A DNA stretch of 64,000 bases from contig BCHH01000006.1 in the NCBI GenBank assembly GCA_001599595.1, forward strand, positions 2,526,319 to 2,590,318. Direction: 5' to 3'. Source of the stretch: Beverwykella pulmonaria. Lineage: Eukaryota > Ascomycota > Dothideomycetes > Pleosporales > Melanommataceae. A program made the position numbers and the translations under genes. This document shows, piece by piece, positions 52,712-64,000 of this stretch (positions within the stretch are counted from its first letter, which is position 1; the number at the start of each line of letters is the position of its first letter). The notes under the pieces are model-generated. The model searched no databases and was not told the DNA's origin. It saw only the letters and a program-made list of their open reading frames with translations.

Positions 52712-53603
52712 ATGGCCGCACGAATGCAGCAGGGCGGACGGCCTGGAGGCTCTCGGTTCGCGCAGTTCAAGCTGGTGCTGCTGGGTACGTCTCACTGTAT
52801 GGCCGTGTAGGCATGCTTGGTTGGCTAACTATCCGCAGGAGAATCCGCCGTTGGAAAGGTGCGCAACGGACTATCAAGGCAGCCATGTGAACGATTGCAC
52901 TAACATGACCTTCAGTCGTCGCTCGTACTGCGCTTTGTCAAAGTAGGTGGTGACATACTGCGGAACCATGTGTCGGAGCACCGCCGCTAACGACGCTGCC
53001 AGGACCAATTCGACGACTATCGGGAGTCTACCATTGGCGCCGCCTTCCTCACCCAGACCATCGCCCTCGACGAATCCACAACCGTCAAGTTTGAAATCTG
53101 GGATACGGCAGGCCAGGAGCGCTACAAGTCGCTCGCCCCCATGTACTACCGCAACGCCAACTGCGCCGTCGTCGTCTACGATATCACACAAGCAGTAGGT
53201 GCCCCCTGGACACGGAAGTGGAGTGAGGGGGAGTGTGCTGATATGGTTGTAGTCATCTCTGGATAAAGCAAAAGCCTGGGTAAAGGAGCTCCAACGCCAG
53301 GCCAACGAAAACATCATCATCGCACTGGCCGGTAACAAGCTCGACCTCGTCTCCGAATCCCCCGACAAGCGCGCCATCATGCAAGCCGATGCAGAGCAAT
53401 ACGCCCGGGAGGCCGGCCTACTCTTCTTCGAGACCTCAGCCAAGACGAGCGAGAACGTGCGGGAACTCTTCACCGCGATTGCAAAGAAACTGCCCCTGGA
53501 CCAGGCTGGGCCACGGAGCCTGCGGCCAGGCCAGCAGCGCCAGGGCGTCATTCTCAGGCCCGACACGAACCAGACACAAGGTCCTGGCGGCTGCAACTGC
53601 TAG
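52712..53603 (+). CDS. Rab5-type GTPase (Vps21/Ypt5 family)
   Basis: Five-exon model join(52712..52784,52839..52858,52916..52942,53003..53194,53253..53603), 220 residues. Exons 2 and 3 are only 20 and 27 nt and encode GESAVGK (P-loop) and SSLVLRFVK. Switch [16 protein letters not shown] and switch [22 protein letters not shown] are the Rab5 signatures. GNKLDL and ETSAKT are the guanine-binding motifs. The C-terminus GGCNC is a double-geranylgeranylation site. Rab5 proteins drive early-endosome fusion. All splice junctions keep frame. Confidence 0.96.
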
Positions 53604-54066
53604 GTTGTTGCATATTTCCACATGGTGTGCTTTAGGGGGGGTCGTACCGTCTTAGGCAGGCTTAGTAGACACCGGAAGCGATTGCGTGGCTGCGGAAGGA
53701 TGCATATCTCGCGGCCGTTTGGCAGGCCAATATGGTTTTTCTCGCTTCACGCCTCCTCTTTATTTTCCCTTGGGGCATCTTCGGGCCTTGGAGTACGGTT
53801 TGGTTTGCCTACAGCTGTTTAAGAGTGGAGAAATCGGGGCTACTCGAGCAAACAACTAAATTTTAATGATTCCCTACTTCTTTTCCTTCCTTTCCCTGTC
53901 ATCCGCTTCTATCTTCATACACACACTTCTTTTCCCTTTTTTCGTTTAGACGATGAGTTTGCAGAATCCCATCCCCTTTACTCCATTTCCACTGTGGCCA
54001 TTTGCCCCGTATCATCAATGATTAAGACCTTCCAACTCTAAGACACTGCTCATGTGCTTAGCATTT
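53604..54066. other. Intergenic, 3' flanks
   Basis: Convergent ends of the Rab5 gene and the secreted-protein gene; pyrimidine-rich, no coding signal. Confidence 0.55.
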
Positions 54067-54649
54067 TCACGGCAACAAAGTCGAAGACTTCAACGGAAAC
54101 CACCAGTCCTCGTACCGCGTGTACGTCACCCCGTTATCAAACGTCAGTGACGCGTTTGCCTTCAAGCCCGTCGAAGTCCAGTAGGTAGGTTGTTGCGCGT
54201 AGCCGACGAAATGCTGATCACTATGAAATATCAGCCAAAACTCCAATATTCATGGCGGAAAAATGCACGTACCCATCCCGCCACGCCCTCTTAATCACAA
54301 CCTCCTCCTCGCAAACCTTGAACCATAACTCGGCCTTCTCCCCCTTTGGCCCACAGCTCGTGAATTCGTCAAGGTAGATGGAGGCACTGGAGCCGGGGAT
54401 GGAGCAGTCGAGAGAGAGTTTGTGTGCGGGCCGTGGGTCGCTAAAGTGGAAGGATACCGAGTTCAGGGTTGGCGAGACGTGCTGAATGTAGTTGGTTAGG
54501 TGGAAGATGGGTCCTGCGGATGCTGAGGCGTGGCGCGCTAGCTCGGGATGGGTGGTGAGATGGGTGGGTGTGTAGGAGTGTGTGCTATCGACGGGGATAG
54601 CGTGTATTGTAGTGAGCAGCGCTGCAACGAGGAGTGAGAGGGAGAGCAT
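54067..54649 (-). CDS. Small secreted protein
   Basis: Model complement(join(54067..54220,54273..54649)), 176 residues; intron 52 nt (GTACGT...CATAG). Signal peptide MLSLSLLVAALLTTIHAIP. The mature part is beta-rich (FHLTNYIQHVSPTLNSVSFHFSD, KLSLDCSIPGSSASIYLDEFTSCG, LWFKVCEEEVVIKRAW) with four cysteines that could form two disulfides. The second exon adds a Trp/Tyr-rich end (DQHFVGYAQQPTYWTSTGL, YTRYEDWWFPL). Resembles small secreted cysteine-containing proteins of ascomycetes, some of which are effectors, but no family is assigned. Confidence 0.75.
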
Positions 54650-56597
54650 ATTGTGGAGAGTGCCGTCGGTGTGGTATAGGGTCTTAAAGGCCCAATTGCG
54701 TCGAGGACCTAGAGCTGAAGGGTTTTGGCGAAAACTAGAAGATAGTGGTTCAAGCCAAGTCGAAATAGTCAGCGTGGTATCATTCAAACGTCGAACTGTG
54801 GATATCGAGGATAGGATTGAGGAAAGGCTGGAGTTGTGTAGGTATATACTCTCTCACACACACGCCCAACAGCGTGGCACAGCCAAACTTAAAGCATGGA
54901 GCTGTGGCGTATGAGGCGTTTTAGTATTTAATATTGAGTCGGGGAGAGAAACGGCGACCGAAGATGGACTGCTGCGCGCCTGATCGCGTTGAGACATGTG
55001 ATCGAGAGGGTTATGGTACCTTCAGCGTCACGGTGCTTATTCGCTGACCTGCTTAAGGATCGGATGCACAAGGAAGATGCGCGAGGAATAGAAGGGCCAA
55101 ATTTATTTTCTCGGATCTTTTCCCTTCTTTACGGAACGTTGATGGTTATACAAATGAGTACCATCAATTAATCCTGCATCTTTAGGGTACCATAACCACC
55201 AAAGCGATGCTCGTGTACTTACATTAACGCAATTATTTAGTGCGCAGGACAAGCTATTCAATTCGCATATTCCGTGTTGTGTCGGTGATTAAACGAACAT
55301 TATTGAAGGAACTAGGCACGTGAATGGAACTTGTGTAAAGATGATTGGGGTATAAATGGTCTATACGTCCTACGCGAGTGCATTGAGCACGGGTAATATA
55401 AGGCTGTGGTAATTCGGCATGCAAACAAGACCATGATCGAGAGACGTCCGCGTCAAGAATTGCGACTTGCGAAAGGCTGTGGTGTTGGATCAAAAGATAT
55501 ATGCACGAGAGAGAGACACACTCAATTAATTGCGCCTAAGATTGTGATCTCCCGCCTAAAGACAACGTGGCAGTGACGCAAAGTAAGCTTGGCTGAAAGT
55601 CTTGATCTCGCATTTCACCAAACTGCATAATGTCACATGTCCTACGTGTTCCACCACTGCTGTGCCGATTCCAGTTTGTTCCCTGGCATGCATATACAGT
55701 TATTGTATTTGCTATCAGCTCGACACGACTTTCACATTCCTTATATATACATCTATTCTTTGGACGATGAACTACTTCTACCATTCTTGGCACTCACAAT
55801 TCATTAGTCCAAACCTTAACCCAAACTAACTGCAAACTCACTTTTCCACACACGGCCGCCCCAGCTTCACAAAGTCCTCATCGATCCAAAACGTGATACC
55901 GACGACAGGACCACAGCGCCACTATCCATCGAGGCTAGTGGAGTGATATGTTGAGTTGGTCAAGAATATGCAGTTTGCGGAAGCGGAGTAGGAGGCCGCG
56001 GGCTGATGACGTTGGATACGATGTGGAAAGAGGTCGAAGGGTCGGTGCTTATGAAGGCGCTGAAGTTAAAAACGTGGAGTGTGAGTGATTTAACGTCTGG
56101 TACTGCAAAGGCGATGGGGTTGCATAATTGGCTAATGACTTTGGCGATGATGACCTGGCATTCCTGTTCACTCCAGCCTGAGATATTGCCTAGGAAAACG
56201 TGTATGGCGTGATGCCTGTAGTCATAGTAAGTGAGCGATCGTGGCAATGCTTGCCCACAAGTGCTAACCACGAAAGCTACGTTGCCAAATACCCGCAAGT
56301 CCAAATAATCCGGCAGATAACAAGTTACATTTCATCCTTCTCTTTTTGGAGGGAAATGCTGATCGACGGGCAAGTGCAGTCATACGTGTTGACGCTATCA
56401 ATTGTATTAGGGAGACACCTGAGAACTCCATCGCATGCCCAAGCCGCGCATGTGTAGGAGGAGAGACGATAGGAAGTCGAATATTCGGAGCAGAAATGCA
56501 AATATAGTAGCATAGGGGAGACTGACAGCAATCCAATCCTTAGGAGTCGTGTAGCTTCGCGGAGCCTCAAAATCACTTGAGCCCGAGTATTGATTAG
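54650..56597. other. Gene-poor stretch
   Basis: About 1.9 kb with no firm gene. The best frame is on the minus strand at 55960-56304 (114 codons, mixed hydrophobic sequence without known motifs); I do not call it. Short purine runs only otherwise. Confidence 0.45.
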
Positions 56598-56897
56598 CTA
56601 TTTGCCTTGATTGAGTCCGCCGTACCAACACTCTAAAACCAACACCTCCAACAAACCTAGTTCAAGCAACACACATAGGAACAGACGAGGGATAGATGGC
56701 GATTTAGCATATAATACTACCAGAATGAGTATGAATGCCTGAAAAAGGACGCATAGAATGATTCGAGCATAGGACCTTTTGATGCCGTAAGATGACGACC
56801 TGGGCAAACCGGCTAAGTAAACGATCTCGGCGCAAATGAATGCTAGAAGAAGAAGATTCCGGAGTGCCGCTTGAGAGGGGTTGGGCGGTAGATCGGA
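56598..56897 (-). pseudogene. Membrane-protein exon or fragment
   Basis: The minus-strand frame from an acceptor-like GGCTAG at 56897 encodes LPPNPSQAALRNLLLLAFICAEIVYLAGL, then ARIILCVLFQAFILILVVLYAKSP and RLFLCVLLELGLLEVLVLECWYGGL, ending in TAG. That is three hydrophobic helices in 99 residues. A 41-nt intron and a preceding exon (VVERLRDLRTRVFIST) can be proposed, but it runs into stops without an ATG. So this is either a multi-exon gene whose 5' part I cannot find or a remnant. No family recognised. Confidence 0.3.
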
Positions 56898-57773
56898 CTA
56901 GCCAAGGTCAATTGGACTCCAGGTCAGCATGGCAATACCGTTGAAATGAATACACGAGTGCGCAAGTCACGCAGCCTTTCTACGACCTAATGGGACCCGA
57001 ATGTCTACCGGCAGATTTGGTGATGAAAAATGAATGAAAGAGGTTTCAAGAAACGGAACGATGGATGGAGTTGATTGTGGCAAGCTCCCTCCGATGAGAA
57101 CTAGAGCCCTTCATTGGAGGGCTTGTTGATGAAATGAATAGAGATTATAATGGAGAAGAAATCTATCGCATATCCTGCCTTATTGTTATGCGCTGTGGAT
57201 AAGATGTATGCGGTTGGATTTCCTCACACACTGGCCGAATTGGCCGTCGCTGACCTCTGATTGGCCTAGGAGTTTTAGTCTCATCCAAGAGGTAAGGCGT
57301 AACAATTTGTTCAACTTTTTGAGAGAGAACTCCGGATTCGAAAGTGTAGTGGTAGTAGGCACTCGTTTGATGCTATTAATTAGGGCCATGTACGATATTG
57401 AGTGATGATCGAAGTCGTTGCGTAAAGAAACGGATAGGAAGGAGGAAGCTGGCTAGATTATGATTGGCTCGCTTATTTCTCTTACTGGAACCACTTCCTC
57501 GTACTACGACTCTTCCCCTTCCCAAACCGCAAGCTACTCTCGTGCGAGAGTGGGGGGCTGAGTGTTTCAGGATGCTCTATGCTGCATGTGCCCTCCAAAT
57601 TACAAGGACCTATATAAGGTAGTGACCTTTTTGTTCTCGTGCGAATAGAGGCTAGTAAGTTCTATACGCTGAATTTCGAGAAAGTCCTTGTGCCTAAATT
57701 CTCCGAGGTTCCTATAATCTTTTCGATCTCTACCTACATCTCATCATGTATTTAGTACGCATTTCCGAAGCAT

Positions 57774-58691
57774 TTGACTCCACGATGGGCGTTGATTCAT
57801 ACTTCAGAACTGGGAACGCGTTTTGGCTTTCGCGCCTTTCATGCTTCTCGCGACAAGTGTAAATGCGATTCTACCGCACCCTCAGGAAGTGCTTGCAGAC
57901 ACCGTATTGCCCAAAGTTGGCGTGCCAGGTCGAAATTCAGCGTACTTTACGCAAGTCGCGCAAGAAGGGTGAGCTCTGGCGATCAATATTTGCATTTTGC
58001 AAAGAGCGAGAATTCTAGCACTAACTTGCGCGCAGTAATTCGTATCCCTATTTTGTCAACTGTCCTAGAAATAGCGAGACTCAAGATTGAGTGGCATGTT
58101 TCATCTTACCTTGTGCGTTCAGAATATCTCCTGATTCGACCTCTCTTGGCAGACCAGCTTTTCCACATCCGCTACTTAGTAGCCTACCCAGATAAACCCG
58201 CAGTGTAAGTCCGGTCTACTCTTTCCAAAACTGCATTACTCTAAACAAATTTTTCATTACCCCACAGAAACGAACATGTGATGGCATACCTCTACGGCTA
58301 CATCTCCTTCCCGTTTCCAGGACTCTCAGACGCCACACTCTCCATCTCCGGCTTGTGTCCTGAACCCTACACTATCGGCTCCCACAAGCTGACCGACTGG
58401 GTCCAGCCCGTCGTTCGTCACGGAAGTCATTACGGTGGTCCACTGGGTGTGGGGCCGAATGAGGTATTGTTTGATCAGTTGATGCTTCTTTGGCCGCCTT
58501 TCAAGCGTAGCAAGTGGAACTGCAGTGTAGAGGTGACGGCAAGATTACCGGAGCCGGATGCGAGCGTGTTGTTTAGTTTTGCGCAGAACTTCACGCTGCA
58601 GTGGCCCAAGGAGGATGGAGCGTTCATAATGAACGCGAAGGGGGTAGAAGAGATGGGGCAGGGAAACCTGTCGAGTCTGTTATTGGGATAG
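57774..58691 (+). CDS. Hypothetical two-exon protein, 5' end uncertain
   Basis: Exon ..58204 joins to 58268..58691 by a 63-nt intron (GTAAGT...CCCACAG), keeping frame through PDKPAV-NEHVMAYLYGYISFPF. Exon 2 looks well conserved (PYTIGSHKLTDWVQPVVRHGSHYGGPLGVGPNEVLFDQLMLLWPP, ...SVEVTARLPEPDASVLFSFAQNFTLQW). The first exon is open from 57774 but has no ATG, so the start is missing or in another exon; sequence before about 58040 may be non-coding. Function unknown. Confidence 0.4.
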
Positions 58692-59409
58692 TGGGCCGGG
58701 TGTAGGGACTGAGTAGTGGAGGACTATCTGAGAGTAAGATACACTTCGATGTGGCTGAGATATTAGTGAGATGGTTGGAAGAGGATGTGAGACACGTAGC
58801 CTGGTCGTTTTAAGCGCTGAGATAGAAGCTCGACAAATAACGCATTCGGCATGGCTTCGAGGTGGCGAAGGCTGTTGAGGCAAGGTAAAGTTATCCTGAT
58901 CTAGCATGAAACTCCCAAAACACCAGGAAGGTAGGTGTTGATGAGTAGCAGGCTTCTCGTGTGCGTGATGGAGCCACTTCCGCATTGTAACGGTCGCTCT
59001 AGGGCCGTACATATACATCTCTAGGTCCTGAACCGCAAGAAGTATTTGGTTCGTCCACGTTGGTATTTTCGATGTCGCAAGACCTTTATTGCATTTCCCG
59101 GTCCAAATGACATCAAGTCGGCATGACTTCGTCCGGAGCAGGCGAAAGTGCAAGTTGTGGATTTGTCGCCTCATGCCAACGCCGTGGTTGCCTGACGCTA
59201 AGCTGTATTAGGGATGCTGCCTAACTTCGCCACCTCCAAGCCAGGCAACAGTATCACCAGCGCCATCAATTCCGCTCCGGTCATCTGATATCGCGTTTTC
59301 GAGATTGACTTAAGAAGCGCGTCGTGGTCGCTATTCTGAAATCATCACAACGCAACTCAATCCAATCCAAATATCGCACGGCGTCTATCATACACAATCC
59401 AATCGCAGC
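58692..59409. other. Intergenic, nothing recognised
   Basis: 3' flank of the previous gene and promoter of the next. The minus-strand frame 58680-59174 lacks protein character. Confidence 0.5.
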
Positions 59410-60582
59410 ATGGCAGGTCTTAACATCTTCACATTGCCCGCTCGCTTTCAGCCCATTCACACAGCATTGGAATCGAGTAAAACTTCTCCACCAGAGGCTC
59501 ACAAAGCGCGATATCCGAAACGGAAGCGCGCTGAAGTTCGATACTATTCCTCCGACGAAGCCGACGACTCAACCGACTCTGAGACGGAATGCCTGCCTGT
59601 TAAGGTACACTCACTCACTGTCCGTTTTCTATCAAGCTTGTAACTTACATACCTAAAGCGCACCAAAACAACGCGACCAAAGAAGCCACTGCCACCACAG
59701 AAGATCTTCCCCTTCACATTGCTTCCGGCTGAATTGCGAAATCGGATTTATGAAGAATGCTTCCCAGAAATGCCAACTAACTCCCAAGAAGCCAAAGACG
59801 GCGAGAAGGGCACCATCTGGTTTCGCGCCAAGCAAAAAGCCTACCGGCGCAGTGTGGAACAGTTCTTCCCCGACGAAGAGGAAATGGAGTACATGCAATA
59901 CGCCTCCTACCACCGCTATCGCAACAGACAATCCACAAGAAGAGGCCGTCCTGTTCCACCCAGCGAAGAGGGCGAGGAGGAAGAAGAGGTTGCTGGAAAA
60001 CCTGCGGACAAGAAACTCGGTCTGAATATCCTAGCCTTAAACACAGCCATCTACAATGAAGCCGCGCCCATGGTCTATCGCCAACGGCTTGTTTTCGCTG
60101 ACGCGGTCGCGCTCATGTCCTTCGCCTCTCTCTTGTCTCCGCGAACCGCGAAGATGATCCGCCACATCGAAATCATGAGCTGGAATCTTACGCGCTCACG
60201 TAAAAGTATGGGGTTCACAGCCATGGCCATGCTCGCCGCCAAAGGCGTGACCAACGTTGAGAAACTCGTCATCAACTGCAACGTTGGCTATTTCTGGAGT
60301 CGCAACGACGACAAGGCTACACCAGTGCCTAAAAGAGTCGCAAGAAAGGTATATCGAGACTGCTTCTTGTGGCTAGAGACCGTTGGGCGACAGAAGATGT
60401 TGGAGGGTGGGTCGAGCTGGGCTGGTGTAGATGTGCTAGAAATCGCGGAGAGCAACTTTGATTATTCGCATAGGAGTTATCGGTATGCGGATCCGAGTGA
60501 GAAGGACTCGGACAAAGTTATGGAGGCGAATGCCTTGTTCAAGAAGGAGTTGAAGAGACTGCTGAGGCCAGCACTGGGGTGA
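59410..60582 (+). CDS. F-box-like hypothetical protein
   Basis: Model join(59410..59604,59659..60582), 372 residues; intron 54 nt (GTACAC...CTAAAG). Exon 1 is a basic/acidic disordered head (PKRKRAEVRYYSSDEADDSTDSE). Exon 2 opens with KIFPFTLLPAELRNRIYEECFPE, the LPxELRNxIYE module common to lineage-expanded Dothideomycete F-box-like proteins. An internal acidic loop (SEEGEEEEEVAG) is followed by LGLNILALNTAIYNEAAPMVYRQRLVFAD, the usual second conserved block, and TAKMIRHIEIMSW. Role unknown. Confidence 0.78.
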
Positions 60583-61613
60583 TGGCAATGGATTTTCTCA
60601 CATTTTTTCGCTTGTCGTCATCCAAGCTTGCTCTTCTAGTCTTTGCATGTAGCAATTTCCCACCCTGTTTTATCTCGATATATATTCTCAAAGCTACTTG
60701 CAAAGACTTTGCGCTTGAAGAACCGATGTGTAGATGCGCACATATAGGTTGGCTAGACCCTCCTGAAGTCACATTTGCAGCAGGAAGCTGAATAGATGAA
60801 TATGATCCTCTGATTATATAAAGTTGTGGGCGGATGGAATCTGCATTTGCCCGCAGGATCAGACGCATTTTCAAGTCATTCCATTCCTTGAATCTGGGCC
60901 TCGCTTTCCATGCAAAGATGGTAACCGTGTACTCCGTAGAGACAACGTCTAGTTCTAACCATTGTGTGCCGCCTACCAGGTCTACGGCAATTGTATCTTA
61001 TGGACCTTCCAAAAACACACCAAGCCTCTCCAAGCGAAGTTTCTTCGCTTGAGCCTGCTGCTTAGCGGCTCTTCATTAAGGTTGATGATTTGCCGCATGA
61101 AGTGCATCTTGTCGCCTGCCCGATGCAGGTCTAGCGTCGCAGTCTGTGGCGCCTAGTCCTCTCGGCTCCCCGCGGTCGCCATCATCCTACCTCGCTCCAT
61201 CTGCTCTCTCCATCTCACTCTCGTAGAGACGAAGGGCAATCCACGGGCCTCGCGCTAGACCAATTTGCACTTCATCCGTTTGCCTGGTCGCGTGCTGCGC
61301 TAAGCAACCGTTATCGGTGGCAACAAGCTGCCTAAAACGCTCGATCTGCAGGAACAACCACCGAGAACGAGGTCCCCCATGTCGTTAATTTGTAGACCTT
61401 CCACACGCGGCCTCGCAGATGGAGGAGCGCCGGGTTCCCCGCCAGCAGAGGAAGCTCAGTGATAATCTCGACCAATGTCATCATTTGCCTCCGTGCGCTG
61501 GACGCTGATAAAAGGACGACGCGCCACCAAGGGGAGGCGGGCGCCCATCGTCAAGCTTCTTCCACCACCGCTCACTTCTTCAATTGACGCCCACCCACCT
61601 CAATTGAGCAGCC
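60583..61613. other. Intergenic, nothing recognised
   Basis: About 1 kb between the F-box-like gene and the sedolisin gene, no coding signal; presumed promoter of the peptidase at the right. Confidence 0.5.
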
Positions 61614-63662
61614 ATGAAGTCTGTTCTGTCGGCCCTGCTTTCGGCGGCAGTCACTGCGCAGGCAGTCCTCGCCTCCCCCATCCGCGCCCGCTCGCCCTAC
61701 TCCGTAAAAGAGACCCACTACGCGCCCCGCGAGTGGACCAAGCTGAACCGCGCACACGGCGACAGCTTGATCGAATTGCAGATTGGCCTGAAGCAGGGAA
61801 ACTTCGACGAGCTCGAGAGGCAGCTCTACGAAGGTAAGACGCGTGTTTCCTCACCAAAGTTCGGACCTCTCCACAACACGCACCCCTGCGTGTTGCAATT
61901 AACGTTGATTTACAACCAACCCGCCACTATACAATGCATATCGTATCTGCAATGACGTACCGTTCCACAACTAACCTTGAACAGTCTCGGACCCTGAGCA
62001 CGAGCGATACGGCCAGCACCTCAGCTCCGAGGCAGTGGACAACCTCGTCCAGCCCACCCAAGAATCCAGCGACCTCGTCCACGAGTGGCTTCGCGAGAAC
62101 GGCATCGAAGATCTGGGCTACTCCTCTGCCAAGGACTGGATCGTTGTCAGTCTGCCCGTGGAGTTTGTGGAGAAGCTCTTGGACACCGAGTACCACAACT
62201 ACAGGCACACAGACGGTCATGTCGTTGCCCGTACCACCCACTGGTCACTCCCTCGCCATCTTCATTCCCACATCGACACTATTCAGCCGACTACTTCCTT
62301 CTTCCGCACGGCTGCCAACGCCGCCATTCTGTACGATGGAGCTGCTGAGGTTCCTGCCAGCTACCACACGCCCAGCAACGAGTCCATTGCGGCCGTGTGC
62401 AATGTCACCTCCGTGACTCCAGAGTGCTTCTCTACCCTGTACTCGACCAAATGGTACGAGCCTGAAGCCCTTGACGAAAACAAAGTCGGCTTCACCAACT
62501 ACCTTGGCGAGATCCCCATCCGGCCGGATACGCTGAAGTTTCTCACAAAATACGCCCCCGCGTATGCCTCCAGCGCGAAGACGTTCAAGCAGCTTTCCAT
62601 CGACAACGGGCCCGTTCAGGATGGCCCATTGACTTACAATCAGTCCACCGTCGACGGTATCAGTCGCGAGGCCAATCTGGACGTGCAGGCTATTTCTGCT
62701 ATCTCCAAGCTCACCCCCATTATCTCCTATTCCACGGGCGGTCAGCCACCGTTCATCCCCGATCCCAGCACGCCCACCAACACCAACGAGCCCTATTTGG
62801 TTTGGGTCAACTGGCTCCTAAAGCAAAAGAGCTTCCCGCAAGTCATCAGCACCTCGTACGGCGAGCCCGAGCAGTCCATTCCCCGCTCCTATGCTGAACG
62901 TGTATGCAAGCAATTCGCACAGGTCGGCGCCCGGGGAACCACGCTCTTCTTCTCCAGTGGCGACCACGGTATCGGTGGAACCGACAAATGCTACTCCAAC
63001 GACGGAAAGAATACATACAAGTTCATTCCAAACTTCCCCGCCTCATGCCCGTTCGTCACCACCGTGGGTGCGACTATGAACTTCCAGCCCGAGGTGGCCG
63101 TCTACAGGCCTTCCAGGAATGTGTCTGGCGTCTTCCGCGACTTCTATGCCGGTGGCAGTGGTTTTAGCGAGTACTTCACCCGCCCCAGTTACCAGGACAA
63201 GGTCGTGCCTGCGTACGTGGAGAGCATCGGTGACTTGTACAAGGGTCTCTACGAGCCTGGTATGTTCCACCTTCAACCCCACCTCGTACTGAACACTTGA
63301 CTAACGTGTAAACAGAGGGCCGTGCTTACCCCGATCTCGCCGCCCAGGGCCTGTACTTCGCGTACGTCTGGAACGGCACCGAGGGCGTCATTTCCGGTAC
63401 CTCAGCCTCCTCGCCCCTGACCGCTGGTATCTTCACTCTCGTCAACGATGCCCTGCTCGCGTCTGGAAAGGCGCCGCTCGGATTCTTGAACCCCTGGCTT
63501 TATAAGAAGGGCTACAAGGGCCTTACCGATATCCTCAACGGAACTAGCCATGGGTGCAACGTTGATGGGTTCCCGGTTACCAAAGGCTGGGATCCGGTTA
63601 CTGGGTTCGGAACGCCGATTTTCCCCGAGTTAGTCAAGCTGAGCGGTGCGAAGGAATGGTAG
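61614..63662 (+). CDS. Sedolisin-family (S53) tripeptidyl peptidase
   Basis: Model join(61614..61833,61985..63259,63316..63662), 613 residues; introns 151 and 56 nt. Signal peptide MKSVLSALLSAAVTAQAVLAS. The pro-kumamolisin activation domain spans about residues 35-185 (LIELQIGLKQGNFDELERQLYEVSDPEHERYGQHLS). Catalytic residues: Glu and Asp in SREANLDVQAI, the oxyanion Asp in FFSSGDHGIGG, and Ser in ISGTSASSPLTAGIF. The C-terminal TDILNGTSHGC...GWDPVTGFGTP supplies the calcium site. A secreted acid peptidase that removes tripeptides from protein N-termini, used in nutrient scavenging. Several N-glycosylation sites. Confidence 0.95.
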
Positions 63663-64000
63663 ATTGTAGGAGCTCCCTTCTAGTCCGGCGGTCAGCGGTG
63701 ATCGCGGTTGGATATATGGTCGAGCCCTCCGTTAGTAGTTTACGAATCTTAAGCTCTATTAAATATTAATAATAAAAGTCTTGTCCAACTTACAAAGCGT
63801 GAATGCGTGACCTTTGTTCCCTGAGAAAACCACTTTTGGGATCATGCTCACTATTAGCGGTGCCAGGCGAGGAATCACGGTTTTCGTCCAAGTCAGTCAG
63901 TACAATACTTTCTCCCCCACTCAAACCAGCGTCGAGGGATACTTAAGGTGTAATGAATCAAATCCCCATTACTCGTATTAGTTCCCAGCCGGTGCGGCCT
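63663..64000. other. 3' flank of the peptidase gene
   Basis: No gene seen; AATATTAATAATAAAA at about 63760-63776 is a plausible polyadenylation region. Confidence 0.4.

Noticed and set aside
55960..56304. 114-codon minus-strand frame as a gene
   Set aside because: No motif, no clear start context, no splice partner found.

Overview
The window looks like nuclear DNA of a filamentous ascomycete (Pezizomycotina; Dothideomycetes is my guess from the gene families, not proven). Genes are compact and mostly intron-poor. Introns are 41-66 nt with GTRNGY donors and CTRAY branch sites, plus two of about 150 nt. I rebuilt splice sites by hand, so several proteins below join exons lying in different frames; every multi-exon model given closes to a whole number of codons.

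Layout. The edges hold conserved housekeeping genes: NOP7/pescadillo (ribosome biogenesis, 5' end cut by the window edge) at 1-2112, and from 45.8 kb MIC60/mitofilin, a SAC1 phosphoinositide phosphatase, a Rab5-type GTPase in divergent orientation, a small secreted protein, an F-box-like gene and a sedolisin (S53) peptidase. Between them, about 6.9-45 kb, is an accessory region rich in repeats, transposon relics and broken genes. In order it holds: a Helitron helicase relic; a 17-bp palindromic minisatellite against the 3' end of a Fic (AMPylase-type) gene; a Tc1/mariner element with perfect 33-bp inverted repeats and a heavily mutated transposase; an MFS transporter; an ankyrin gene; a dead LysM/chitin-binding effector; a 1660-residue NB-ARC-TPR protein; a 938-bp hAT-type element with a perfect 8-bp target duplication; a degenerate beta-carbonic anhydrase; a 1718-residue ankyrin-HET protein; a truncated GH55 glucanase pseudogene; a 2EXR-like gene with an internal stop; a cupin; a Zn2Cys6 regulator; and an F-box pseudogene.

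The most interesting theme is the 14.8-38 kb island. Two very large proteins there, NB-ARC-TPR and ANK-HET, have the architecture of fungal non-self recognition / regulated cell-death factors and carry long arrays of near-identical repeats (about 28 TPR and 29 ankyrin units). Around them lie mobile elements and effector- or wall-related pseudogenes, and two direct copies of an unnamed dispersed repeat sit 12 kb apart. Premature stops in several otherwise open genes are all of the CAA/CAG to TAA/TAG (or TGG to TAG) type, the change expected from RIP-like C-to-T mutation in a CpA context. Linkage of these genes into one working system is inference only; most genes here are probably independently transcribed.
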